Shown here: in pieces, positions 37,305-49,109 of the stretch | Layout of the letters: each line of letters starts with the position of its first letter | How positions within the stretch are numbered: position 1 is the stretch's first letter | Assembly: GCF_018691265.1 (NCBI RefSeq) | Contig: NW_024881324.1 | Span: 5,149,730 to 5,213,729, forward strand | From: Tyto alba | Lineage: Eukaryota > Chordata > Aves > Strigiformes > Tytonidae | DNA: 64,000 nt | Direction of reading: 5' to 3' | Program-made: the position numbers and the translations under genes | The notes under the pieces: model-generated | What the model was told of the DNA's origin: nothing | Databases searched by the model: none | The model's input: only the letters and a program-made list of their open reading frames with translations

Positions 37305-37493
37305 CTTCCAGAACATGTTGCTCCACCTGCTAGGCGATCTCTGGATCTGAAAATCATCCTCATACTCCCAAATTGAAGCTGTGCAGTCCTCATAAAACTG
37401 ATGCAGGTAGGACCGGACCCCGTAGCGTTGGTACCCTCCCTCAGTGCTGCCCTGCACATGCTTGGACCCGCAGATGTCAGCATAGGAGCTCAT
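37305..37493 (-). CDS. NRSN1: NRSN1 (neurensin-1), coding exon 1
   Basis: The ATG at 37493-37491 (context GGAAGG before, A after) opens MSSYADICGSKHVQG. The exon encodes 63 residues up to FWK and the donor at 37304. It contains EGGYQRYGVRSYLHQFYEDC and the following TASIWEYEDDFQIQRSPSRW, which are strongly conserved cytosolic neurensin sequence. With exon 2 the product is 195 residues, the same length as human NRSN1. A plausible acceptor (CTCGTTACAG/GGAGG, AG at 37504-37503) lies 9 nt upstream of the ATG. The 5' UTR therefore probably continues in an upstream non-coding exon, likely in the CpG island near 42.3 kb. Confidence 0.95.
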
Positions 37494-38599
37494 CCTTCCT
37501 CCCTGTAACGAGAGGTTTCATGCAAAGCAGTTCGTTATTGATGTGGCAGGAGGGAAAAGCTGCCTACAACACCCTCCAGAAGACATGAAGAAGAGCAGCC
37601 CAGGAAAGACCTTCCCTTCACTTTTTCCTCCAAACAAAAAACAAGCCTGGTAGAGTTGCGTGCAGTGACTCAGCTCAAATGAACCCCAGGCACTCGGCGT
37701 CTTGGCGCAGCACAGCCCAAAGGTGCTGCAGGGAACATTTCCTCCCACATGCAGGGTGCCTGCTCCCCATCTTTCGCATTAGAGTGCCACTGCATTTCTG
37801 TGGAGATTGAAAAAAGCAGAATATATCAGGTAACAAAAGCTAGCATCCCTCAAAGGCTCATGTTGCCTCTTATCCAGACTGTTTCTCTCAGTTAACTAAA
37901 ATTTGCAACCTCAGGAATTTTTCAAACTGCTGGGTAAGGGGTTTTTTTAATGTTTTTGCCCAAGCTTATGAAGTGCAGGATTAAGCATTGATGTAACATT
38001 CATAGCCATGAGAAACAAAGGCAAAATAACTCCTAGACAGATTGAAAATGTATATATCCTGTATTCAAAAATATGGATAATAAAAAATGAAAAAGATGGA
38101 ATGTCATAACAGGATCAATCTGCTCACTGAAGAGAGTGAAATGAAAATACTAAACTTGTGGCAAACCACTGCTCCTTTGGAATAGTCAATGCCCAAGCTC
38201 TTGCTGACTTTAAAAAAAAAAAAACAGAATTTTGCCTGCTATGAAAACTATCAACAGTGTTCCCTACTCTTTCCACTACATGGAAGTTCTCCTAACACAC
38301 AAGATCTGTATTGAACTATGCAGGTCCCAGGCCTGAACTTGCTCGCACAGGTGCAATGCTACTGAATTCATTGAAGTAGTACAAGCCCCTAAAAAACTTG
38401 AGCGACAGGTCAATGTTGCCTGAGCTGACTGACTTCTCTTTTAAAGAAGTTCAAAACATCTTAGTCCAAAGGGAACTGTTAATCAGTACTTGCATCTGAA
38501 TGTCACAGCTCAATTTATATCAGCTTCAAGCAGTTAATCTGACTGCCACAGCAATTTTACTTAGAGGGGGAAGGCAGGTTTGACATGCTCATGGCAGCT

Positions 38600-38637
38600 A
38601 GGTCCCAATTTTGCAGCCAGGTCCCAATTTTGCAGCC
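38600..38637. repeat. 19-bp tandem duplication
   Basis: AGGTCCCAATTTTGCAGCC occurs twice in a row (38600-38618 and 38619-38637) without a mismatch, a small and probably recent duplication. Confidence 0.95.
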
Positions 38638-39252
38638 CTACAGCCCATTGAGGAATGGGTGATCTCACTGGGAATGAAACACCCAAGTATGCAAGAGAAA
38701 CAAACGCTGCTGCATTTATGCTAAGCAGAAACCAGAAAGTGTCAATAGGGAATGGCAACAACCTGAATGAAGCTCTTGGCTGGCTCTGAAAACACGTCTG
38801 GTATAACAGTAATCTTCCAGCTTTTTGGAATCTGGTTGCATTATTGGCTTAGGGATAAAGAGTGGTTTGCTTTTTCCTTTTTATAAATCAAACCCAAGCT
38901 TACTGGGTTTTATTTTTTATATTTAATATGTATTTAGTTTGGGATCTCATGATCTCAGCTTCTTCTAATTGCAAGTATCACTCTTGCAACTTGTGATGAG
39001 GCTTCAATGCTCTCTCAGAAGCCATGACCAAGCGGGAGAGGAGGCCCACAGGATGTTGGGGGCCCTAGCGAGGGCCAGAGCTTCCTCCAGGAGAGGGGGA
39101 GGACAGCGCTGGTGGCTGAACTTTGCAGAGCATCAGGGATAGCACCAGGCACAGCTTCTGGCAGGATCCCCTTCTTTAAACCCAGAACTGCCTTTGCATC
39201 CCCTGCAGGTTTCCCTTTTCTCCCCTTCAGCCACCATAAAGTGTTAGGAAAT

Positions 39253-39428
39253 CAAAGAAGTGCTCTCCGACTCTGTGGATGGGCTCGCCCTCCGCCGACG
39301 GTACAGCATCGGTGCCCTCCGGAGCGCGCTCAAGGTGCTGGGCTTCCCGGGCAAGGGAGGGAGACGAGGCAGGGTGGATGGAGACCCTGAGACAGCAGGA
39401 AACTCCTGGGCAGCACCGGCTGCTCACC
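39253..39428 (+). other. Coding-like segment of unknown status
   Basis: From about 39253 the plus strand reads an open frame with GC-rich third positions. It includes VLSDSVDGLALRRRYSIGAL then RSALKVLGFPGKGG, and ends before CACCGG/GTGAGC, a possible donor. An in-frame TAG lies just upstream (near 39245) and no ATG opens the frame. I do not recognise the protein. It could be an exon of an unannotated plus-strand transcript, a decayed exon or retrocopy, or chance in a GC-rich patch. Confidence 0.2.
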
Positions 39429-41849
39429 GGGTGAGCGGGGAGAGCCTGGCACCCAGGCCATCCCCTCTCAAGTCGTATGTTGCCAACACTGACGATTCCC
39501 ACTACAGTTAATATATTGAAAAAAAAACAGTTTGTTGTGTTCTTTTAGAATGCTATGAGCTTTTGAACACTAGTAATTTCTGAGGTACAGCCCCCCCCCC
39601 CCCCAAATAGTGGTATGGATATAAGTAGATAATCTGAACTCTTGCAGAGAAATGCTGAAAGCTACTCTTGGAGCTTGTTTGTTCTTTTGCAAACGAGTTC
39701 TTTTTGTTTCCCTTGGGAGTCCTTCCTTCTGCTGTTTGTTCCCTACCTGAAAAGAGAAAACAAGTCCTCTTTTCTCACTGCCACCACTTCCTCAACAGCT
39801 AGCTGCCACCTCACACAGGACAAGCACTGAAGAGCTCTCATAAAACCAGAGTTCTGTTCACCTCACAAAAATACCTTAGGGTGAGAGGATGAAGCAATGG
39901 CATGTTTTCCCACAGCTGCTCCAGCTCCCACAGACAGGGTCACACAGCCTTTCCCCAATGGATCAGAACAGTTTATGTCCATATCCCTCACCATGTCTTT
40001 TGGTTACGAGTAAGCAAGCACTCCAGCTCCCACATCAGAAAGACAATCAAGAAGCCAACCAAAGCTCTGCAGAGACTCATTTTCTTGGCTCCTTACTTAG
40101 GTCTTTATTCTCCCATCAACCCTACCTCCTTAGGTAAACCACGCTTAACTCCTTGCCAAGTCATTCAGGTAAGTGTATTTAACACCACATAATGACCAGA
40201 AAGGGAGGCTAAGTGACCCCATAAGGTCAACACAGGGAAGGACCAGACCTAACATGAGCAGGTAATGTCACGTTAGCCTGCCACAGCTCAATTGCATTAC
40301 TCCAGCTGCCACCAGGAGACAATTTCAGACCTTCTTGGTTTCTCCAGAATTCAGAAACCAGGTGAAGCACGCTGCTGAGTCTGAACTGGCAACTGTAGTT
40401 ATTGCAATTAATTTAAGAAAACTTAGTGTAATGTAATAAATCCGTATAAACATTATCTTGCATACACTGCACTGTCTATAGGTTTAGTCAAGAGGAGGGT
40501 GTAGTGTTTCTACCACCTTGCTGAAGAATTGACTTTAAGAACCACACAGACTGGAATCACTTAATATTATACATAGATTGTTTTTCTTCAGCAATCTAAA
40601 ATGCTAATAGTTGGGTTTGGTCAGGCGTATGAACAAAATGATAAATAATAGCTGCGAGGTGGAATAGAAAACAAAAGAATGATCTTTTGTTTGAAAGAGT
40701 TGTGATAATATCAAGTAGTATGACCTTTTAAAATGGAAGGAAAAAAAAAAAAAAAGGACTGCCAGCATCATTAACTCTTTTCAAGCACTGCATATTAGTC
40801 CTATTGAACATTTTCTTTATGCTCAGACCCTTCCACTCATAAGTAATCTCTTTTTCAGAATATTTTGTGCCTTAAGAGAGAAAAGAAGGCTTCCCAGCCC
40901 TATATGACTCATTGAAGCAGCCTGCTAATTTGGCCATCTGTAATATAAACATAATGTTGTTGTTCTGGCTACTTACAGATGGGGCAGAGGAACTGAAACA
41001 GTCAGAGTATAGTGGGAGAAAACAGTTCTCCATAAATAAGGAGGAAACGCATGTCACACTGTCAATTTACCCTGGATGAATAAATACTGCAGTAGCTATG
41101 ATCTCCTGAGTGTTGATGTGTCACCTTCAGGTCTCACCTTCATGGCTGGGAAATTAAATGCTGAGGTGCTGGGAAACTTTTGCTAAAAAGAGAGTTGCTG
41201 TTACCCAGATCTGTGTTACGCATGAGCTTAGAACACGCATCCAGGCCTCGGGAGGTGGTTTAATCATTAAAAGTTTTTCAGTGCCTAAACCTGAGGTGCC
41301 TAGGAATACGTGGGATGTATGATCACAGCTTCAGAGCACACCACTTCAATCCATACCCTAGCAACTTTTGTTTCCATGGCAAAAGCAGCTCTATTTACTT
41401 TGAGCTTTACTATTCTCCACTGATCTGGGGAGATGTGACTGGATTGGTGAACAGGCAGATTAAAAGATGAGCAAGCTCCAAGAAAAATTACCCAATAAAT
41501 TTTTCAACTACTTGCTTTCTTATTGAAGGGTTGGACACGTTTGAAAAAATCTAAGGATCTGGCATCTGAAAGGCAGGACAAAGCAAGTAAGGACGTGCCA
41601 TTGCTCCGCAACACCACACGGCCACTCAATGGAAGCCACAAATGCTGCTGGGCTCACCCAGGTGAAGTCCCCCCTCTCCCTTCTCCAGATTTACACCCTT
41701 CCACCCTTCTGTTCAGAGGGCCGTGCTTCCAGCCCTTACCTACAGAAAGCGAGACCCTCGTGAAGAGCGAATACTGGAATAAACAACCCGTCTCTGACGG
41801 CAGCCTCCGAGACGGCCTTTCTGATGCCTCGGCTACCTGTGATGCCGGT

Positions 41850-42720
41850 GCTCGGCACCTTCTCGGGACGGTCAGCGCCCGCCCTTCCCCCGGGGGGCCC
41901 GGCTGCTTTCCGGGGCCTTCTCCCACACGGCAGGTTGGGGTGTGGGGGGGCAAGGCCCCGCGGCGGGGAGCACAGCCCAGGGGCCTCCCTTCCCCGCTTC
42001 CCGCCGGCCCCTCCGGCCGCACAGGCCGGTGCGGGATGCCCCGCCGGCCGGCCGGCCAGGAGACGCTCCCGATCGCCCTTTTTATCGGGCGCAGCGGAAT
42101 TCTCCCCGCAGCGCCTTCACCCCGGCGGACATCTCGACCCTCCGCGACCGACCGCCGGCCTTCAGCCCCGACCCCGGCCCCCGCGTACCGGCGCTCCTGG
42201 GCGGCGCGGCGCCCGCCGCCCCCCGCCGCCGAAGCCCAAGTTCGCCGGGAGCGGCGGGGTTACCTGGCCCTCCTTGCCGCTCCCCTCCAGGCCGGCCGAG
42301 CAACCGCGGCGACGCTAGCTGCGGCTCTCCCAACGCGGCCCCATCTCCGCTCTGCGCCGCGCCGGCCCCCAGACACCACGTATGATGGACGGGGCCCGGA
42401 GCGCCGCTCGCTCCCGCTCCCGTGCCTGCGCACTGAGCCGCCGCCGGGCCGCCCTCGCCTCGCCGCGCCCCCACCCGCGGGTGGTTCCCCGGGGCGGCGG
42501 CGGAGGCGGGGGGGGGGGACGGGACGCGCCGGGGCTGGGGGTCGTGTCGTTCCCCCCCGTCCCCTCCCGGGCAGCCGGGTGGGGTGAGGGGTGAGGAGGG
42601 TCCCTCTGGCCGCGGCGCGGGCGGGGCCGTCCCCCGGGCCGCAGGGAGCGGGTGCCCGCTGAGGTGTCACCCCCCTGGGTGGCGGGAACAGCCGCGGCCT
42701 TGGGCCGGGGCTCAAACCGC
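41850..42720 (-). promoter_or_regulatory. CpG island, probable NRSN1 promoter and first exon
   Basis: GC content and CpG density rise sharply here compared with the flanks, with GC-box-like runs near 42480-42540. On the minus strand GGGCCAG/GTAACC is a good splice donor (exon end 42264, GT at 42263-42262). It would join the acceptor at 37503, giving an inferred intron of about 4.8 kb. The transcription start would lie somewhere upstream of 42264 on the minus strand. Long open frames across the island on both strands, up to 354 residues, reflect low stop-codon frequency in GC-rich DNA. Confidence 0.55.
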
Positions 42721-44615
42721 CGCCCTTTTAATCAGTGAAACACACAGAGAATCGACGCCCCGTTCTTTGTCCAGACGAGTGGATAGGCACCGCAGAAAGT
42801 GATCTATGAGCTACAAAGAATAAGGCAGTGAGATCTGGAGCGGGGGAGGAAATAAATTGGTCAGCGGGAGATCCAACAAGAGAAACGGAGTGAGGCTGAG
42901 GGCCAAGCATTAGTGTTCAGGTCTGCCCTGATAACTACAGGTTGGTTGGTTGGTGGGAAAAGATTTTGAGTATGCGAGTTTGGGGGGATTAAGCTAGTGA
43001 GGGAAGAGTTAGTTAGCATGGTGAGGCGCTGGGAGCTGGAGATGCTCAAAGGTGTTCCACTAAAAGGCAATATGTAGTCCGTCTGAAAAAAATAATGAGA
43101 ACATAAAGGGCAAGAGTGCTAACAGTCATTTCAATGCTCTGTACTGAAATAGGACAAAAATAAGAGTATTGTTGAATGTAGAAGAGATGGAAGTGCATTA
43201 AAGCAAAATGGGGTAGTCTTAGCCAAAAGAAAAACAAGGTCTTTTTAAAGTGCTTAAATTGCTATCGTACATGAAGAAGAAGGTGAGATTAATGGTGGTT
43301 TCATTAATAACAATGTCCAAGCTCCATTGAAAAAACCCTGCATTTGGTGACAACAGTAAGTTTGGGCAATTGCAGACTTGGAATCATAAGCATAGCTGCA
43401 AAGAAGAACAAGTAAAGGATTACATTTGGAGGAAGAAATGCTGGTTTCATCCCGTCTGTCCAAAGCTGTTATGCCTTTCTTGTTTCAAGTGAATAATGCC
43501 AAAAGTGGTTCCCCTGACCTGAGCAGAGCTACGTCCACAGCAGCCTGCTGTTCAGTGAGTTGCACTAGCATACCCAAGCCAGAGGCAAATAATAAGGTAA
43601 ATAAACTGACAATTGCTTGTGAAAAAATGGGAAAATACAGTGAAGTGATAGATGAGTGAAAAGGACTATCAGTCTTAAAAGATATTTACTGATTGATTGT
43701 CCTGTAAGACTAACACCAGATTCACATGTAGTATCACAGTTAGGACTGAATGCTGCTTCATCTCAGATTTGCAAGATGTCTTCAATAGAAAAAGCAATTA
43801 ATCTACATGAGCTGTCCTCTCTCTATTCACAAAGCTAGTTTCTTTTGATTACTTATCTACCGACAAAGGGAATAAATAAAAGGAATATGAAATACCTGTG
43901 TTGGCCAAATACAATTTTGTTTCCTGACACAGAAGTGATATGCTCAGTGAACCAAGACAAGCTAGTATTGTAGCAATGGGGACATTTACAGTAACACTAA
44001 AAACAATCTGTGAGCTCCAAATTAACAACGCTGAAGTTTAACCATTGATAAGCTCAGAAATTGCTTTTTGTGCAGTTTTCATGCGTTAGGAAAGCTGTAA
44101 ACTCAGTCTGAGATCAGAGCTGTTCTTGAAATATAGCTGAGCTTGGTTATGAGGTATTGAACAGAAGAGGGTAAATGCCCTGTTTCGCCTTGAAATCAGT
44201 AACATCAATGTAAAGATATTTTAGAATACCAGGACCTATAGGTTGTGGTGTGACTCAGAATGTGAGATGCTGTTACATGAAGGAATTTCCAACTTTAAGT
44301 TTTCCCGCAGTTCTCAGCTCTCACAAAATTTAGGCTGTGTTTATCCTGAGGGCTTCAGCTGGGAGTGGCATGGAAAGCAAATGTAATATTCTACCTCAAG
44401 CTGTAGATGTTAACTTGTTTTTTTTCCTCGCCCTTGTGGAGCAGGAACCCAAGCCTAGTGCTTTCCTTGTCTTCCACCTGCTCTGCTAAAAATTTGTGAT
44501 GGACAGTAGTGAGCACGTCGAGGAAAAATACCCTGTGTTGTCAAGATCTTCTGTAGGTGGTGGTGTTGGTTGCCATAGAGTTTACAGGCTTCTCTCTAAC
44601 TGAGAGGTGAAGTGA
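42721..44615. other. Intergenic stretch, nothing recognised
   Basis: Composition returns to about the genomic average. No exon, RNA gene or repeat family recognised. Confidence 0.4.
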
Positions 44616-44863
44616 TTATATTAGCCAGTTTGGTGAATACAGCTTAGCTTCTGGGAGCCTGTGCTGAATAGGAGAAATTACAGTGTCTGGGAGAACATGA
44701 TTCTCTTGTAGCAAAATACAGCAATTAGTATGAGACTCATGCTCCATTGACATGCAGATGTCTTTCTCTATTTGCTTAATGGTGATGTCAAGCTTCCAGA
44801 GGGTCGTCTTCTGCTTCACGTGTTGTGGAAGGCTGTGGCCTGAAGAGTTCTGTTGTGGTGACA

Positions 44864-45838
44864 TTATTGACACTGTTGGCTGTCCTTTCCTTCCTGGCTC
44901 ATCTTCACCTGGAGAGCAAGGCCCATAACTCTCTCGCTTCCTGGAAAAATTTCAGTCGACACAGAACCACGAGGAGCAGCTTGGGCATCTGAAGGGGATC
45001 CCACCCATCCTCCACACTTTAAAGGGCAGCAGAAGAGAGGTGGGAGAGCTCCTTCCACTGCTGAAGGGGGCCATGAGGAGCTAACAGCTGTCATCTGCCC
45101 TGCTTCTGGCTTCGAGTCTCCTCCAGGAGCTGTTGCTGCCATTCAGGTGGTGCCTCTAAGTGGGCAGAAATACCAGGGAAGAACGGGGCAGAAAGTCAGA
45201 GGTTTTCTGGTGCTCTTTCTGGTGCCACTTTGGCAGTTCAGAATGACTAGAGGAGGCAGTGAGGGGAAAGGTGGCAGTTTCTCATCCTGTCCCACGTGAC
45301 ATTCAGAGCAGATGCTCCTCTTAGGTACCCACACTGTTTTCTAATAGCAGAACCAGGAGGACAAACCCGTAGCTGTCACAAGTACAGATTCAATGTGCTA
45401 GCTTAAAATACATGAGTATCTTTGAGAACATGTAGGGTTCCTGCCTGCCTTTCTTCTGCCTGAAATGACATCAGTGTCCTCTTCCAGCTGCTTTTGGAGA
45501 GATAGCTGGTGAGACAGGCTGGCCCTGGGGGAGGCAGCCATTGCCATTCGCTCTGCATACTGGCTGGAATCAGGTAGCCAGAGAGGGTATATTATAAAGG
45601 GTATTTTATTTTTCAAAACTTCTGATGCAGAGGGTGGTTTATGAATGGAAGGGGTGTTCTTTTCAGACTCCAGACATGCTGCCAGCTGCTTCATTCCTGT
45701 TTTATCTGAGGTGTTTTGCCTGTTGATACTGTCTAGAAAGCTGTACTTGGCTACTTGTTTTTCAAATATTGCTGCATTTCCCGGTGCTTTCCAGAATGTT
45801 CTAGCTAGCAAAAATGACCAATTGTGATAATTTGTCAT
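44864..45838 (-). other. Unrecognised low-stop reading frame, possible pseudogene
   Basis: On the minus strand one frame runs from 45838 to 44864 (325 codons) with only four stops (at 45398, about 45341, 45143 and 44864). The longest part (45398-45838, 146 residues) starts with an ATG and contains KPPSASEVLKNKIPFIIYPL and LSLQKQLEEDTDV. A possible acceptor (CTGCTATTAG) lies at the second stop. No domain, signal or membrane segment is evident and I recognise no family. It may be a decayed exon set, a lineage-specific gene, or chance. Confidence 0.2.
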
Positions 45839-47854
45839 ATTCTGCTATCACCATATTTGTATATAGATTTGTTCTTGTCCCCTGAGCCAGAAATACTGAA
45901 GATGCTTTCTTCACAATCGGAATCATAAATCTATGTGCTTTTTTCTATGTTAACCTGAAAATACATGGGCTAGGAATCGTTAGTTCTCTTTTTCATTCTA
46001 GTTGGTGCTGGTCAATTTGAATATTATGATACCAGGGAATATTTGGGAGCTACCTAATCCAAACCACATACAGACACATGCTTGAAGACATGGCAACAAC
46101 CAGGTGTTCGTATGAGGGTGTGGGCATTTACCTGTGTGGGGATGCTGGGCAAAGAGGGATAGGCAGGAGGAATTAGAAGCATTTCAGTGACCCATCTTCA
46201 CTCAGAGGCTGCCTCCATTCATCATGTTTGAGTTTCCAGAGTTCAGTAAGAAACTTGCTTCCTCTTAGGCCCGGTTGTTTCCAAAAAAGCTTTGCAGATG
46301 CAGCGTGTCTGCAGGGTTTAGAGACAAAAAGCCTTCATTTAGATCTAAACGAAATGTCAAAATGTCAAACCCACCATTTTCTAGAATTGTCAAGCACTGG
46401 ACAGCAAGTGTGTGCGGCAGTGAGTATTGTATTTGCAGCAGCTATTACTACCGCTAGACGGCTGTGTTGTTTTAAAATACACTGCCTATGAAGATTGGTG
46501 CCTAGGAGCTTGGGTTAATTTATAAAATTTATTTTCTCAAGGGAAATGTAATTCAAAATCAAGGGCAGATGGAGGGAAACTATTCAGCACCAGCCTAAGA
46601 AAGTCAGTTTTCTTAAGAGGAGGCGTGGTGTAAGGTATATCCAAGTGCGGAGCACCCCTGTCAAGAGCAGATTTCCACGAGCGCTCGGTCCCCAGTGGGA
46701 CAGCCAGCTGGGGCCGAGCGTCTGGGCGTGCTGAGCTGTGGCTGCCACGCACGTGAGTTACTGTGCTTGGGTGGGTTAGGCCACGTCAGACGAGTTTCTC
46801 TCCCTGCTCTATTCCTGCCACCCGCGCCTGTAGGGAAGCCGGTGTGAACCAAAGCGCCTTGTGGTAACCCTTGCATGCCCGTGCTTTCTGTTCCCATAGG
46901 TGAGGTTGCTGAAGATACTCCACATGCCACGTGCCAAGTTCTTCTGTGTTTCGGTGCCCGCTTGGAAATGGAGCATCTGAAAACTTGACCTCTACTGTGA
47001 ATGCTGAGGGTCATGAGGGTAACGTTAATAACAGCTCTCAAACGCCCCGGAGTCTTAACATTTTATCTGTCTGGTCGCTATCCCAGAAGTCATTATACTG
47101 CTTCCTATCAGCGTTTGATAAACTGGATGACTTTTATAAAGCAGCCATTGTAAGTTTATAATGCAGTTGGTCTGATGTTGGTCTCTCATATACCTTTATG
47201 TATAATCCAAATGTTAACAACACGGCAGAGTGAAGGTAGTACACAAATACAGTGTAATTGATGTCAGCAGAGTTTCAAGGTATGTTTTGATTATAAGGCT
47301 GAAGATGGGAGGACAACACTGTGATGTTGTTATTACCCATGTATGCTGGCAAGGTCTGCAAGTGGCAGTTATCAGGCAGGAACTCTGTTGTCTGGAGGAT
47401 GCTGTACAAACCTCTGTGGAAAGGAATCTTCTGGTTCAAGGAATTATTTGTTTTTGTTATCTAGAACAGTGTAATCACACTGTATTTCTAATGTAATTAG
47501 CCACTGTATCAAGTGCCAGTTGCCAAACTGTCACTGATTGTCTGTTAATCTATATTTCTTGTACAGAAAACACTGCTGGATTTTAACAATGAAAGTCTCT
47601 CTCCAAACAATCACTTCCCTGAGAGTGGTGAGAAGGATTAGATGAATGCTGTCCCAGCTTTTGTGACCAACTATATATTTACTTTCAAGAGAACCTGTAT
47701 CCAATTGCAACCCAAAGACTGCCTCTGTTCCTACAAGGCTCTCTGGAACTTTTAACATCTATTTAGAAAGAAAAACCCCAAACTGAGGCAAGCACGCACT
47801 GATTGTTCACATGTTTTATAGATGTTATGACAATATAAATGTGTCAAATCTGTC
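45839..47854. other. Intergenic stretch, nothing recognised
   Basis: A modestly CpG-richer patch lies at about 46640-46930. The 126-residue reverse frame at 46661-47041 has no supporting features. Nothing else can be supported. Confidence 0.4.
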
Positions 47855-48926
47855 TGTTGTGGTTTAGGCCTGGTTGGCAGCCAACCATAATGCAGCAGCT
47901 CTCTCTCCCTTCCCCTCCGGCAATGAGAAGGGACAGAGAGCCAGGCTTGGGGTTTAAGATAGGACTGGGAGGGGGAAAAATCCCCCTTTATGTTCACGAG
48001 CAAGTGGCAGACTCGTTAGGGGAAGAAAAAAAAGAATATACATTTATTACAGACACTAACAACACCTAACAGAGTAGGACAGTGAGAAGCATTGCCACAT
48101 CTTGAGAACACCTTCCCCCCACCCCTCCCTTCTTCCCAGGCTCAGCTCTGCTCCCGATATCTCTACCTCCTCCCCCAGTGGCGCAGGGGCAGGGAATGGG
48201 GGGTGCAGTCAGCGCTGCCACTTCTTTCAGCTTCGGTGAGGGGAGTGTCCGGAACTTGTTCCTCCTGCTCCATCGTGGTCCCCCTCTCACAGGAGACAGT
48301 CCTCCACAAATTTTCTCCAATATGAATTCCTCCCATGGGCCGCAGCGTTCCCCACACTGCTCCGTTGTGGGTCACCAACTTTCTCCGACTGGATTCCCTC
48401 CCACGGCTGCAGCCCTTCCCGAGCTGCTCCGGCGTGGGACACCCCCGCATGCTGCAATCCTCTCAGTGCTGAATTACAGCAGTGGGGCTGCCTTTTCCTA
48501 CAAGACCCTGGCCTTCTTCAGGCACAGAACCTTGATCATCCAAGCCGAAGCCACAGGCCATAAATCAGTGTCTGCTCCACCGTAGATCTCCATGGGTGGC
48601 AGGGGGGGCCGCCCTGCCGTCTCACCACAGGATACAGGGGGGTCTCTGCTCCGGCACACCTCCCCCCTCCTTTCTTCCTCCGTTCCTCCACTGACCTTGC
48701 TGTTCATGCAGCTGCAGCAACTCCTCCTCACCAGTCCCACTGCTCATCACCACGTCCCTTCTTAAATACGTTATCGCAGAGGCGCAGCTGATGGGCTCAA
48801 TTTTCCAAACAGAAGTGGAGCTGACGTGGAGCTGTGGGAGCTTCGAGAAGTTTCTCACAGGGGGCTGCCCCGATAGCCCCCTCCCCTGCTACCAAAAAAA
48901 CTCCACCATTCACTCAACCCAGGACA
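47855..48926 (-). mobile_element. Solo LTR, family C copy 2 (minus strand, target duplication CTGTC)
   Basis: On the plus strand it starts TGTTGTGGTTTAGGCC and ends ACTCAACCCAGGACA, the reverse of copies at 3051 and 52769. CTGTC stands directly on both sides (47850-47854 and 48927-48931). Length is 1072 bp. The reversed AATAAA and A-rich tract lie near 48025-48040. Open frames inside (such as 48178-48585) are shared with other copies and are not genes. Confidence 0.92.
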
Positions 48927-48995
48927 CTGTCCAAGGTGTTTGAGTAGAGACATGAGGGAAATGTTATCTTTTTAGCAGGTCCAGTAAAAATTGGG

Positions 48996-49109
48996 TTCTG
49001 CCTTTGAATAAGTAGATTGTGTTCTGCTCTCTCAAGCATACCTGCCTGTAATCCCACTGGTCCCATGCCCTCCAAAAGTGCATCGGGGTCAAAGGCAGAA
49101 CACAATCTA
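48996..49109. repeat. Complex inverted repeat of about 114 bp
   Basis: TAGATTGTGTTCTGC (49013-49027) is the exact reverse complement of 49095-49109. TTCTGCCTTTGA (48996-49007) is the exact reverse complement of 49089-49100. The right arm therefore matches two separate left segments that overlap within it. The pattern suits a template switch during replication more than a transposon terminal repeat. Confidence 0.8.

Larger units (their letters stand above)
37503..41849 (-). other. Inferred NRSN1 first intron
   Basis: This stretch lies between the coding exon acceptor and the CpG island. It contains a 19-bp duplication (38600-38637), a C run (about 39591-39604), an A run near 40741 and a coding-like segment near 39260-39428. 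Its status as an intron depends on the first exon inferred at 42264 upward. Confidence 0.4.

Noticed and set aside
41523..42587. 354-residue plus-strand open frame, the longest in the window
   Set aside because: It starts at TTG rather than ATG. Most of it lies in the CpG island, where stop codons are rare in all frames. Overlapping long frames exist on both strands and the translation is low-complexity Pro/Arg/Ala.
46661..47041. 126-residue minus-strand frame in a GC-richer patch
   Set aside because: Low-complexity content and no recognised family; no splice or promoter signal supports it.
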